A DNA stretch of 51,521 bases from positions 41,001 through 92,521 of the forward strand of contig CAMPET010000185.1 in assembly GCA_946803715.1 (NCBI GenBank). The letters are read 5' to 3'. The stretch is from Beroe ovata. Lineage: Eukaryota > Ctenophora > Nuda > Beroida > Beroidae. The notes under the pieces are model-generated. The model was not told the DNA's origin. It did no database searches and saw only the letters and a list, made by a program, of their open reading frames with translations. This document shows, in pieces, positions 35,201-46,703 of this stretch (positions are counted from its first letter, which is position 1; each line of letters begins with the position of its first letter). A program made the position numbers and the translations under genes.

Positions 35201-38200
35201 GTGGACCACACCCCAAATTACAAGGCAGCAATGTTATTTGAAATGAACAGGGAACACTCGGCTATTCCCCACACCTGAACAAGCCATATTCCACACAGGA
35301 TCGAGGCAGTGCGGTTGTCAAGGCAACAGCCGGGGATCAGGAAGTGGCAAAATCTGGAGGAGGGGTTGTGGGGACAACAGTCGAGGATAGTTTCTATAAC
35401 GAGGAGGACGAGGAAATAGCGGAGGAGCTGCTCAACCACACATTCTCGGATTTTGTGGTCGACCCGACCGGCGACCTCTACTACACGTGGCAGGTAAGGA
35501 GGGTACACGTGGCATGGGGTGAAGTGAGGAAATTGTTGTGCACCAGGGCATGGGGTGAAGTGAGGAAATTATTGTGTACCAGTGCGTGGGGTGAAGTGAG
35601 GAAATTATTGTGTACCAGGGCGTGGGTTGAAGTGAGGAAATCATTGTGTTCCAGTGCATGGGTTGAAGTGAGGGAATTATTGTGTACCAGTGCATGGGGT
35701 GAAGTGAGGAAATTATTGTGTACCAGGGCGTGGGGTGAAGTGAGGAAAGTATTCAAATTGTAAGTTCCTCAGCATCACGTGTACATCACATATTTTTTAC
35801 CAGTACAACTTGCTAACCCGATAGGGCGTGGTCGGAGTATCGGTGTTCTACAACATAATCTTCACGATTCTGAGGATCTCATTTGAACAGCTCGTCACGG
35901 TAAGGAATTATATTTCCGCATTATTCTACCAATGACTCCACTTATTCTGATGCAACTGATTCATGCTATTTTTCGAAACGCATTTCATGTGTCTTACAGT
36001 ATCGTGGTATATTCTGGATTGCTGACATTCTGACAGACATCATCTATGCAACGGACATGTTGGTACAGATGAATATCTCCTACATAGACGATGGGATTTA
36101 TGTGAGTATGAAATTGAATATGAAGAAGAAGAGTATCTATCTGATGCAAAACATTACATCAGATGTGAAATCAATTTTAAAACCAGTATTTCATAACGCA
36201 TCGATGCAAGCATCTTGAAATACGGCCATAAAAAAGCGAAATAGGCCCAAAATTCGACCGGGAATCGATTCAGGGTCCAAAAATACATAGAAATCGATGT
36301 CGTTTATATAAAAATTGGCCAAAAAAATTGCTTCATATTTTGGATCGCACGGTCGGATGAAAATGTAGTGATTGAATCCCACACTCCGCTGCCTCAATTT
36401 GAGAGGACTATTATGGAGTCTAAACTATCACTAAGGATATTTATTCTGCACTGAGCCATCTGTCCTACTCTTATACTACAAGTAACAACCATTTTTATGA
36501 TCATGCAGAATTCATAGTCGCCCTAGGACCACGCCCAAAACACGCTTTCAAACTTGTGGGAAGCAACACCAGCAAAATCACGAAAATCAATGAGACACAT
36601 TGATATCAAAAATCGACCAGAAGTTTTTTCTCAGGAGTGATGCTAAAAGTAAGTGTTTCTGGGCTAATTTTTGACGTAGAATCCAAATCTGGCGGAATTA
36701 TTGAGCTATCTCAATGAGAAATTGGTGAAAAATCCATTGCTTTCTAAGATCTGCCTTTCTATATCACGTTTCATATATGGCTCCAGGGAAGCAAGATAGG
36801 CCCAAAATTCGACCGGGAATCGATTCAGCGTCCAAAAATAAATAGAAATCGATGGTGTTTGTATAAAAATTGGCCAAAAAATTTTCATCATATTTTGGAT
36901 AGTACGGTCGGATGAAAATGTAGTGATTGAATCCCACACTCCGCTGCCTCAATTTGAGAGGACTATTATGGAGTCTAAACTATCACTGAAGATATTTATT
37001 CTGCACTGAGCCATCTGTCCTACTCTTATACTACAAGTAACAACCATTTTTATGATCATGCAGAATTCATAGTCGCCCTAGGACCACACCCAAAACACGA
37101 CTTCAAACTTGTGGGAAGCAACACCTGCAAAATCACGAAAATCAATGAGACACACTGATACCAACCAGAAATTTTTTCCCAGAAGTGATGCTCAAAATAA
37201 GTGTCTCTGAGCTAATTTTTGACGTAGAATCCAAATCTGGCGGAATTACAGAGCTAGCACATCGAGAAATCGGTGAAAATCCCGATCCTATCTCGAATCT
37301 TATACTCCTAGCCAGTCAGTTGACATCTATTCTATTTGTACGCAGGTGACAGACAAGCAACAGCTCCGAGACAATTATCTGAAGACAAAGAGATTCACCT
37401 ACGATGCCATTGCTATCGTACCACTGCCATATCTACTCGTTCTGGCCCGATTCCTATACTGGCTGGTCGTAAACTTCATGGGTGAGCAGTGAGCATATGT
37501 ATTTTCCAGATTTTGCCATGCAGGAATTATGTTTCACCACACTATATAACAGACGACAGGTAATGAGAATCAATCATGTATATTCCCAGGTTTGCGGGAT
37601 TTGGGAGTTGTCGTTCCAGCTTCGGAATTGACACTCCTCGGTTTTTGCCGGTTACCCCGACTCATCAAATACAGAGCACTCTCAGAGTTTTTCTCCAGTA
37701 TGGAGAGGTAGGGAAGCAGCTCTCCTCAATTATAGTATAGAACTGCCGCCAACAACGACTTGATCATTGTCATCAACTTCAGCATCACCGTCAACAGATT
37801 CCCCCCATAACTGTCATGATATGTTGAGATTTTGCAAGGCACCGAACTCGGACCCACAGTCCCCCACATCCTCTTTTTCGAACATCGACCCCTGACCCCC
37901 TTAACCCCCCNNNNNNNNNNNNNNNNNNNNNNNNNNNNNNNNNNNNNNNNNNNNNNNNNNNNNNNNNNNNNNNNNNNNNNNNNNNNNNNNNNNNNNNNNN
38001 NNNNNNNNNNNNNNNNNNNNNNNNNNNNNNNNNNNNNNNNNNNNNNNNNNNNNNNNNNNNNNNNNNNNNNNNNNNNNNNNNNNNNNNNNNNNNNNNNNNN
38101 NNNNNNNNNNNNNNNNNNNNNNNNNNNNNNNNNNNNNNNNNNNNNNNNNNNNNNNNNNNNNNNNNNNNNNNNNNNNNNNNNNNNNNNNNNNNNNNNNNNN

Positions 38201-41200
38201 NNNNNNNNNNNNNNNNNNNNNNNNNNNNNNNNNNNNNNNNNNNNNNNNNNNNNNNNNNNNNNNNNNNNNNNNNNNNNNNNNNNNNNNNNNNNNNNNNNNN
38301 NNNNNNNNNNNNNNNNNNNNNNNNNNNNNNNNNNNNNNNNNNNNNNNNNNNNNNNNNNNNNNNNNNNNNNNNNNNNNNNNNNNNNNNNNNNNNNNNNNNN
38401 NNNNNNNNNNNNNNNNNNNNNNNNNNNNNNNNNNNNNNNNNNNNNNNNNNNNNNNNNNNNNNNNNNNNNNNNNNNNNNNNNNNNNNNNNNNNNNNNNNNN
38501 NNNNNNNNNNNNNNNNNNNNNNNNNNNNNNNNNNNNNNNNNNNNNNNNNNNNNNNNNNNNNNNNNNNNNNNNNNNNNNNNNNNNNNNNNNNNNNNNNNNN
38601 NNNNNNNNNNNNNNNNNNNNNNNNNNNNNNNNNNNNNNNNNNNNNNNNNNNNNNNNNNNNNNNNNNNNNNNNNNNNNNNNNNNNNNNNNNNNNNNNNNNN
38701 NNNNNNNNNNNNNNNNNNNNNNNNNNNNNNNNNNNNNNNNNNNNNNNNNNNNNNNNNNNNNNNNNNNNNNNNNNNNNNNNNNNNNNNNNNNNNNNNNNNN
38801 NNNNNNNNNNNNNNNNNNNNCCCCCCCCAGTCGTACAAACGCCCCCGATACATTCCGGGCATTCAACCTGATCGTGTACCTTCTCCTCATCATACACTGG
38901 ATATCGTGTATCTACTACTGCATATCCTGGTACGAGGGTTTCGGCATGAACACCTGGGTCTACCCTGCCACCGAGGAGGGAGACGAAGACCACAGATTCG
39001 CCAGGTGGGCTTTATGGTCGTAGCGGATTGTCTTACCTAATGGGCGGTCGTGATTTCTTACAAGCTTATAGAACATGTACCAGCATATAGAGAACCGATA
39101 ATCAACGTCGGTCGTTTTCGAACACAAAGATTTTTCCGGGCACAATTCGTCGTAAAGTGTAACCAATTCGAAGATTGTCAAATCTTTGTGCGTTGATTTC
39201 CTGTTCAGTATCGCAAACACACGATCATCCCTCACATGATGCGCATTGACTCACACACACACACACACACACACACAAACATACACACAGGAAGTACACA
39301 ATGTGTTTCTATTGGTCCTTCCTTACTCTTACGACAATCGGTGGAAGCTCAGATCCGGAAACTAACTTGGAGTACCTCTTTACCGGACTGACGTTCTTCA
39401 ACGGTGTCTTCGTGTTCGCAGCGGTGGTGGGAAACGTGGGCGACGTTATCAGTAATATGAATGCAGCTAGGACTGAGTTTCAGGCTAAAGTAGATGATAT
39501 AAAGAGGTACACGAAGGGGAGAAGAAAAATCTCATTGATAAAAAATTCTAGTTTCTACAGAATCTCGACTTTGATATAAGGGAATTGAAATATCCTATTT
39601 ACCCCTAACTCAACTGGTATCAGATATACCCAGCATATCATATCAGGTACATGGTACACCACAGAGTACCAGATCCCCTCCAGCGACGGGTGAAGAAGTG
39701 GTTTGACTACTCGTGGGCCAGGACGCACGGAGTGGACGAGACATCCCTCCTTGAGACACTTCCAGATAGACTCCGAGCACGGATACAAGTCCAGATTCAT
39801 CTTAAAACTTTGAAAAAGGCGAGCGGAAATATCATTTGGGAATGGAATTTAATCGAGGTCACCCCAGTTCACTAAGAGGATTTTGAAATAGGTGAAGTAA
39901 GTTTCTTATGACTGAAACTACTGTCAACCAGGCCAAATATTCACAGGTCACCATATTTGAGAAATGCGAAACTGGGTTGCTATGTGAATTAGTCCTCAAA
40001 CTACGGCCACAGATATACTCTCCCAAAGACTATGTTTGCAAGAAAAACGAGATTGGAAAGGAAATGTACATCATAAACCATGGTAAGTGCCCTTCTCTAA
40101 GCGAGGGTTGAAAATCGCGCGGCGCGACGGGAGTGGGAACCTCTTGACAATCGTGCGCAGCATGAGCGTAAAACCGTAACCACTAACCAGCTCCTGGAAC
40201 TCTCTAAACTTTGCACGTGTGTCAGGTAAGTTGGAGTGTATCGTAACCACGGAGTCAGGGGAACGCATTGTCGTGGCAACGCTCACGGAGGGCAAGTACT
40301 TCGGGGAGATAGCCCTGCTCTCGTTTGAGGGTAACAACCGTCGAACTGCCGATGTGCGATCGGTCGGATATTCCGAGTTGCTGGTTTTGTCGAAAAAAGC
40401 ACTTATGTCGGTAAGTGAGCAGTGACGTCAGTAAGAATTCTGACATTGAAAATACCCAGATCAAATCATTGAAGATGGAAGTTGGCAAGCCACGAAGGAC
40501 GGGTGGAAGTGGGAATCTTGATCACTCTACTCCCTCAGGCGTTAGTTGACTACCCCGAGGCGAGGAAGCAGCTCGAGTATCAAGCCCAGCTGAGACTGAA
40601 CTCTAACAGGAAAATGAGCTCCGCACTCAAAGAATCGTCCTCGGCAACGGGTAGCGGTAACCAGGGCAACCAAACAGGGGCTGCTGGGGGCAACAAGCCG
40701 GCTATTGGGAGTAATCCTGGGAGTAAACTTAACAAGTCTTTCAGTGGAGGGGGCTCAGAGGATCTCAATAAATCTAACTCCAGCAGGTAGGAAGTTTGAG
40801 GTATCGAGAGTTGGTTTAGTTTCTGATATTGCCTTCAGTTGAAGACTAAAGATCGTCATTACATGTTCACTGTTCAGTTTTCTTGGTTTTTGTTTGCAAA
40901 TTGTTTCCTTTTTCTGTAACAGGAAGGATTGCAAGATGTACAGTCGATCACTAAATGTGTCAGAGGGGAGTGAGAGTACTAAAGAAAACCTGCAAACAAA
41001 GATAAAGAACGCCAGAAAATCGCTCGAAATTAATAGTATTATCGCAGAGCTGAAGCTGTTCGACAGCTTGGTCAGTAGAATGAAACCTACTGAATATTGA
41101 CTCAGATTAATGAATACTCTGAAGGGTACTGTGTATATATCAATCTCACTCTCTTCAGGCAACAAAGGACAGGGTTCAACAACTTGAGAGCAAACTCCTG

Positions 41201-41917
41201 GGGCTGGAAAACACGACAATCGAACACGGGGAATCTATCAGGAATCTGCGTGACAAGAAAGAAGGGGATGCTGCAAACATCCCAGAGTCTAAAGATGCTA
41301 AAGTTGAGACGACATCGGCACCTGTGATTGAGAAAGCACCACGTGTTATAACCGAGAGCGGAAAACCGACTGACTCGTCCCAAAAGACGCGACGAGAGAC
41401 GCGGGAAGAGAAGATAAAGCGGATCGATGCGATGATTTCACCCCCAATCGATCACCTAGTCTCCGAGCGGACGAGGAATCTTCTCATTTCGCTGCGAGAC
41501 CTAGACAATCGCAATGCTACACTCTCCCGACAAAATTCATTCATGAGTTCATTTCAAGATGACGATTTGAGTGTTATTAAGAAATATTTGAAGACAAGTG
41601 GAGAAGATAGCCAAGGAAGGAGCAATGTAGATGCGAAACATCAACGGCTGCCAGATACCAAAGATATGAAAAGGATAAGGAAACAATTACGGAGAGATCC
41701 ATCAAGGACTTCGTTCATTTGCTCGTCATTCGAAAAGATGGAGACAATTCAGAGTGGTTCCAACTCACTGGTGAAGGAACTGACTCAACTGTCGATGTCG
41801 TGTGCGAAGTCACGGGATTCGACGTTTGAATGTTTGAAGGGCAGTGGAGAGAGGGGATACTATCAATCGACGGTGGCTACGTTTGATTCAGACGGCGACA
41901 GTTCATCGTTATCGTGA
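32209..41917 (+). CDS. Cyclic-nucleotide-gated cation channel (CNGA-like)
   Basis: Exons: 32209-32336, 33191-33265, 33380-33419, 34335-34557, 35299-35493, 35825-35899, 36000-36101, 37346-37481, 37590-37707, 38831-39004, 39291-39506, 39647-39818, 39947-40082, 40226-40410, 40539-40786, 40923-41070 and 41159-41917. From 35299 on all phases agree (887 residues). S1 follows [11 protein letters not shown]4 is poor in Arg; the pre-S5 block reads [20 protein letters not shown]; the pore reads [13 protein letters not shown]6 ends in [16 protein letters not shown], typical of CNG subunits. The C-linker and the cyclic-nucleotide domain follow, with KYFGEIALL and NRRTADVRS; the Thr after RR is the residue associated with cGMP preference. 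A long Ser/Gly-rich and coiled-coil tail ends the protein. The family conducts Na+/Ca2+ on cAMP or cGMP binding. The exon at 34335 does not join the one at 33419 in phase, so an exon is missing there or the ATG at 34342 is an alternative start. Confidence 0.93.
33460..33534. repeat. 11-bp tandem repeat, about seven copies
   Basis: Near-perfect copies of agaccagaatg in a CNG intron. Confidence 0.9.
34307..34332. repeat. (CA)n microsatellite
   Basis: CA run immediately before the proposed acceptor of the fourth CNG exon, replacing a normal polypyrimidine tract. Confidence 0.95.
35513..35750. repeat. 36-bp minisatellite, about 6.6 copies, in frame with the preceding exon
   Basis: The unit is 36 bases (begins catggggtgaagtgaggaaa). 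Copies differ at a few positions. The array starts 20 bases after the GTAAGG donor of the CNG exon ending at 35493 and stays open in that exon's frame, encoding a 12-residue repeat ([12 protein letters not shown]-like) up to a stop at 35761. It is intronic in the standard splice form. Confidence 0.95.
36237..36725. repeat. Tandem repeat unit 1 (about 490 bp)
   Basis: Repeated at about 36794-37275 with an offset of about 555 bases and visible divergence. Located in the CNG intron between 36101 and 37346. No open frame of note. Confidence 0.9.
36794..37275. repeat. Tandem repeat unit 2 (about 480 bp)
   Basis: Partner of 36237-36725. No N separates the two copies, so unlike the other duplications this one looks like genuine sequence. 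Confidence 0.9.
37911..38820. other. Assembly gap, 910 N
   Basis: The flanking exons 37590-37707 and 38831-39004 join in phase across it and yield an uninterrupted S4-S5 region, so the gap is intronic and no coding sequence is lost. The gap is flanked by C runs on both sides. Confidence 0.95.
39252..39277. repeat. (CA)n microsatellite
   Basis: CA run just upstream of the acceptor of the pore exon at 39291. Confidence 0.95.
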
Positions 41918-42959
41918 TTACATTTTCGTTCATCATAGTTTTAATGTATTCCCGTCAGTATTCAGAATTTAGAAGGGGTATTTATTAACTTCAGGATTGT
42001 GAACTGTTGTGTAAATATAATTTTGTTTGCAAAGATGATTCAAGTCTTATTTATCAAGTCTTTTCACCAACCTTGTATTTCGCTTGGAGACAAGATTGAA
42101 GGTAGGTCTGCAGTCACTTTCATTCTCAGTCTTCTGCCATGCGCTAGAAATGTAAGGAGTGAGATGGAGATAAGGAATGAGTAAAATAATAGAAATCTGT
42201 CAGAAATGAAGCGTGCGTGCGTGCAGACTATAAATTGACTCACGCGCGCGATTGCATAGGAACTATGCGCGTTCAGTGTATGCGATTTCTATAGGTTAAA
42301 ATGTTCGCGCCTTGCGCGAAATACAAATTTCTGTCTGGAGGATTGTGCCAGTGTGCCAAAATTAAAACGGGAGATGAACATTTGAGAAAAGAACCAGACT
42401 ATAAAAAGTAAATGCCTTCTTAACTTCGGATCTTAAGCAGACGAACCTGCAACAGGGAGTCAAATCCTCTTCGACAGAAATGAATGTAAAATACGGATCA
42501 AAGATTGATGACACTCAACTTGAACCTGAATGATAAAACTGAAAGAACAACTATACAGCAGAGTTTAATATACAATTTTGTCATGAAATATCGGTGATTG
42601 AAACATTCTAACAACTTGCAAGTCTTGCAAAGTGTAGATTGAAATAGTGATTGTAAAACATAACCTACGTTCACTATATTTAAGATCCTAAAGAGTGTTG
42701 ACTCAATTTGTAAATACAAGTTTTTTTGAAATACGTTAAAAACGAAATTAAGTTATTATCAAGAAATTAAGTCTGGCAATTTCATGGTAAATGAGATACA
42801 TGGCCGATGGCGATAGTTTCGGGTACGATCGCTGCATGCCAATGAAAATGAAAACAAGAATTGCGATGACGTGAACATGAATATAAATCTAGGCTCTCCC
42901 GATTGTCTAACTTTACGCGAACTTATTCAATGTTTTGCGACCGCTATCTATCGACAGTT
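41918..42959. other. Intergenic between convergent genes, no gene seen
   Basis: About 1 kb between the CNG stop and the RNFT stop, holding both 3' UTRs. A GCGTGCGTGC run and GCGCGCG patches lie at about 42213-42330. Confidence 0.6.
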
Positions 42960-44045
42960 TCAGAAGAATTGGACAAATGCGGAAGTGGATCCATCCCTCC
43001 AAATGGGCGGTGTGGTTGTAATCCTGGCTCGACACATGGGACATGTAGGGTGTCTGTCGAACCATGACGTGATACACTCGTCACAGAACACGTGTTTACA
43101 ATGCAACATGATTGGCTCCTCCAAGTCTTCCTGACAGATGGGACACTGAACATCGGATAGTTCTGATTTGGAGACCAGGGATCCGTAGTACTGGTCTTTG
43201 AAGAAAAAACGAACAACCTGCCAGAGTTCCCGTGACTTGGAGAAAATTTGGAACATTTTGATGACAACATAGGTTCCGCAGAGGATGAGACCCATGATCA
43301 GACCTTGATTGTCCTCCATGAAAAAGGAAATCCACCGCGGGAAGGGCAGGAGAATTCGGTAGAAGTGAGATATATTCTCTAGGAGCATGTACCATTTTCC
43401 CCGAGTTTTGTAGGGAACCATGCATCTCCATTGTATAACACAGAGACATTTCACCAACATGACAACAAACTTGACCATGAAATCGGTGATCCCAACTGTC
43501 CATAGCACGTCCCAGACTGTGTTGTCGAGGTTAGGTGACATGAAGTATAGACATCTGTAGAGATGCTCATTGTAGAACACATAGTACACAATGTGCACAT
43601 TCAGAGCTAGGAACAACATGTTAGCGACAACACTGGTCACATGTCTGCGATCTCTCAAGGAAACATTACGGATGATGGTCTTGTTGAAATGGAGGAAAGC
43701 CAGGAATAAACCAATCAGAACAAATATACCAGTTCTGTGCTCCCACAGCCATCTCAACAACAACAGAACAGCAAATGGGAGTATCTTCTTAACCAGTGAC
43801 AGACACGCTGTGAAGTCCAGATATCCCGGGCTTTCCTGAGCCTCATCATCTTCCTCCTCAGCTATATTAACAGCTGCATCCCTACTCTGAGAGGTGGTAA
43901 CAGGTGTTTCCTGCATCAGTGCCCCTGGTACATACTCACGGAGCACACTGCGCAGAGGCTCGCTCAAAGAACTTTCTAGAAGTTCTCGTTGAGGTGACCA
44001 ACTTGCTGATCTGGTATGGGATGTCCTGTAATGGCCTGAGGACAT
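42960..44045 (-). CDS. RNFT1: RNFT-type RING finger transmembrane E3 ubiquitin ligase, 361 aa
   Basis: One uninterrupted exon. A Ser-rich and acidic N-terminus (about 1-80) is followed by several hydrophobic helices (about 85-285) and a C-terminal C3HC4 RING at 301-338: CPIC, LHCKHVFCDEC and CPMC. The end WRDGSTSAFVQFF matches the conserved RNFT tail (WRDGST). RNFT proteins are ER membrane E3 ligases linked to ERAD. The symbol denotes the RNFT1/RNFT2 family; I cannot separate the two. Human RNFT1 is about 435 residues, with the difference in the N-terminal tail. The start at 44045 is the first ATG in frame. The gene is convergent with the CNG channel. Confidence 0.93.
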   Translation of the reverse strand: MSSGHYRTSHTRSASWSPQRELLESSLSEPLRSVLREYVPGALMQETPVTTSQSRDAAVNIAEEEDDEAQESPGYLDFTACLSLVKKILPFAVLLLLRWLWEHRTGIFVLIGLFLAFLHFNKTIIRNVSLRDRRHVTSVVANMLFLALNVHIVYYVFYNEHLYRCLYFMSPNLDNTVWDVLWTVGITDFMVKFVVMLVKCLCVIQWRCMVPYKTRGKWYMLLENISHFYRILLPFPRWISFFMEDNQGLIMGLILCGTYVVIKMFQIFSKSRELWQVVRFFFKDQYYGSLVSKSELSDVQCPICQEDLEEPIMLHCKHVFCDECITSWFDRHPTCPMCRARITTTPPIWRDGSTSAFVQFF

Positions 44046-44262
44046 CCTAAGGATTGAGGCGGGATTAGAACTTGTGACCAGTCATTCTTATGAAGAAACA
44101 ATCATTAAATCCTTTTAACATATCTGAACAGGATCTAAGCTCAACTAACAATAGCATATCATGTTAATTTCAGCTGTCAAAATTCTTTAAGGAGGAGTGA
44201 AGAGAATTTAACCGACTTGGTATTATAAAAATTTGACCGAAATAGCATAAAAAATAATCATC

Positions 44263-44330
44263 TATTGTATAAAAATTATCTGCTGTATAAAAACTATCTG
44301 TTGTATAAAAACTATCTGTTGTATGAATGT
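44263..44330. repeat. 18-bp tandem repeat, about 3.7 copies
   Basis: Units resembling tgtataaaaactatctgt between the RNFT start and the THAP gene stop. Confidence 0.85.
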
Positions 44331-44405
44331 ATTGTACAAACACGACACATAACACCATTATACAATAGTATACAAAAGTATACTTACAAAATACAAAAAG
44401 TAGTC

Positions 44406-45062
44406 CTATTTGTGACGCTTATATTTGAAGAGTGGTGGGTGCTGAGTGGCTTTATCTTTGTGAGTAGACTCGTTGTTCTCATCTGAAACTGATTTGTTCA
44501 ACACTGCACATTGTTCTGAAACTATGTCATCAGATGAGCATGCTGATGGCAGTGATTGTAGTGAAGTATTCAGAATGAGATCATTTTCTTGAATGATATT
44601 GTCGATTACTGAAATACAAGGAGCCTTTCTTCGACGTTTTCGTGATGTTTGCTTCACAGCAGTATGAGGACTGGGACATGCAACAGAACTATTAGTATTA
44701 CTGATAGGTTTAACAAATAATCTAAGTGGAATTGGTAATCCTTTGCGCAACTCCCCTGTAACCCTGTCTGTATTCGGGACTGCATCATCATTAAGAATGA
44801 TTCTGTGACGATTGAGAAGCTCCTCACTAAGTAACTCTGCTTGGAGCAAACACGAGTACTTGAAATCACCATCTTCAAAATGATCACTACAAACACACAT
44901 AGATTTGACATTGACATCCTGGGGTCGTCTATTCACCCTTTTTATCCACTTCTTCTGTGTAGATTTGTTCTTTGGAAACTTAAACCATCTTATGAAACAG
45001 CGAATGTCACTCTTACCATTTGAACTACTCTTTGTACATCCACCTACACAGCAAGAAACCAT
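44406..45062 (-). CDS. THAP-domain protein, 218 aa
   Basis: I start at the ATG at 45062 because THAP domains begin within a few residues of the initiator Met. The C2CH zinc module is complete: Cys at 5 and 9 (CVGGC), then Cys58 and His61 (CSDHF), with the conserved Trp39 and Pro30 (FKFP). After the roughly 85-residue DNA-binding domain come a basic stretch (KQTSRKRRRK, a likely nuclear signal) and a Ser/Asp-rich tail with no recognised domain. THAP proteins bind DNA; some are transcription factors and some are domesticated from P-like transposases. No transposase catalytic part is present here. An in-frame ATG 51 bases upstream (45113) is possible but would push the zinc module away from the N-terminus. 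Confidence 0.9.
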   Translation of the reverse strand: MVSCCVGGCTKSSSNGKSDIRCFIRWFKFPKNKSTQKKWIKRVNRRPQDVNVKSMCVCSDHFEDGDFKYSCLLQAELLSEELLNRHRIILNDDAVPNTDRVTGELRKGLPIPLRLFVKPISNTNSSVACPSPHTAVKQTSRKRRRKAPCISVIDNIIQENDLILNTSLQSLPSACSSDDIVSEQCAVLNKSVSDENNESTHKDKATQHPPLFKYKRHK

Positions 45063-45639
45063 TTTACTGGAAAGGTTTATCATTATTGTATCATATTTCT
45101 TGGGCACAATCATTCTAAACGCATTACCTAAAGTTCCTCTGTTATTTGCTAGGTCTCAGTGCAAAAATTTTTGCTTTCTGATAACCTCAGTTTGACAAAA
45201 AAACAGGAACCTAACAAGAACTACAAGAAATGCTTCCAGTCCTTGATACAGCCCATAAAATATACCTCAATATGCAAATCTCCTTGATTATACTAGTGAT
45301 GAGTGGTAAGTTGAGCATGAATCAGATTCAGACCCAAATCTGTGGGTCTGTAAGGGACCTCATGGTTTTGATTCTGTGTTTACATGACATGCAACAAGGA
45401 TCTCCTCTGCAATTGCCAGGCACTGGACAGAAATATTGACTTGATCAAAGACAATTCAAACTATCTCGTTATCAGCAAATGTTTTCTTACCTTAAACAAC
45501 AGGTTCCTTCTTACTCTTAGTGCTTCATCACAATGAACAGCTGATGAATAAATAAATATATGATGATGAATAAGCTAATAAACAATGTATAAGTCAGTAT
45601 TTTCGCCTGACTCTTACTGCCGACTGCGTGGTATCTGCT
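45063..45639. other. Intergenic, no gene seen
   Basis: Contains the 5' flank of the THAP gene. No supported coding frame. Confidence 0.5.
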
Positions 45640-46136
45640 TGTCTGGCGATGCTAGACAGCTGATACAAGCCGCGAAGAGGCTTGCAATTGCGTCAGCAAG
45701 CCGCTGACTGGGAATAAGCTTGAGCCGCGCGCGCGAAAAGCGAAATTCTCGACAGAGTCTATCATATCCGATCGACAAGGTATCTGCCGGATATTATTTT
45801 TCCCCTGCACTGTTTTTTGCGCGCCTTCTGCATCTTGCATTGCCGGATGTTAGATCTGTCCACTGTTTCTTGAATTGCGCGCGTTCATCGAAGGCGCGAA
45901 GAAGGCGCGATTTGTTAAATGTTACGGCCGGGGCCTGACCTGTTTCTCGCGCGCGAGAAACAGGTCAGGATCAGGTAAGTACATATGACAAGGCGCGATG
46001 AAGGCGCGCGCGCCCCGCGCAAGAAACATGAACAGTGGACAGATAACATCCGGCAGCCTTCATCGACTATAGGCCAAACGCGAAAAAGCCTGTTTAGGCC
46101 TTACGATGACTAGGCACGCGCACCACGCGCAAGGAA
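45640..46136. mobile_element. Foldback element related to 18680-19504, one terminal arm only
   Basis: The left end (TGTCTGGCGATGCTAGAC, CAAGCCGCGAAG hairpin, GGGAATAAGCTTGAGCCGCGCG, GAAATTCTCGACAG, CTATCATATCCGATCG) matches the terminus of the element at 18680-19504. The interior folds back around a perfect 36-base palindrome at 45934-45969, flanked by arms at about 45841-45873 and 46021-46055. The matching right terminus is absent, so the copy looks truncated. The right boundary is approximate. Confidence 0.7.
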
Positions 46137-46703
46137 CATAACTTTGTTTGTTACTCTGACTTTTTGTATTATTTTCTAGCTTTAAATAAAATTTTAAATT
46201 TTCAAAATATTATGCTATCTATCATTTGTCGTATTTCCTAATAATGGTATTTTGATACTTGGTTCTTTTTTGGATTAGATATTTGCATTCTATGTTGCAC
46301 TTACTACGTTGACCCAAATGAAAGCTAGTATATTTGTATTCGTCTTTGTTATGTATCAATGCAGTATAGGAGATTTGTTGTCAAGAACCAAAGCAGATTG
46401 CTTTGCCTCTCCTTCAATGCTATTCTCGTTCACTCCTAGTTTTAGACATTTGGATTAATTAGGAGGACCTCATATCTACAGGGTAGCTACTGTAAACCTT
46501 GAAATAGAAAATCATTATGTAGTCTTGTAGTTACAGTATACATGCTCCATAGCTATAGATAGGATGTTAACTTGTACATATTTTGATGCTAAATATGCTT
46601 CTTTCATTTCTATTCTGATGGCTTGTTTTTGCTTTGTCAAGTTTGTGCCAAATAGTGGAGGAGAATAGTTTTTGTGACTAACCTTATGCTCAAACTTTAG
46701 GTC

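Noticed and set aside
37726-39040. Very long open frames across the N block on both strands
   Set aside because: They consist almost wholly of unknown residues from the 910-base gap; only the plus-strand exons on either side are real.
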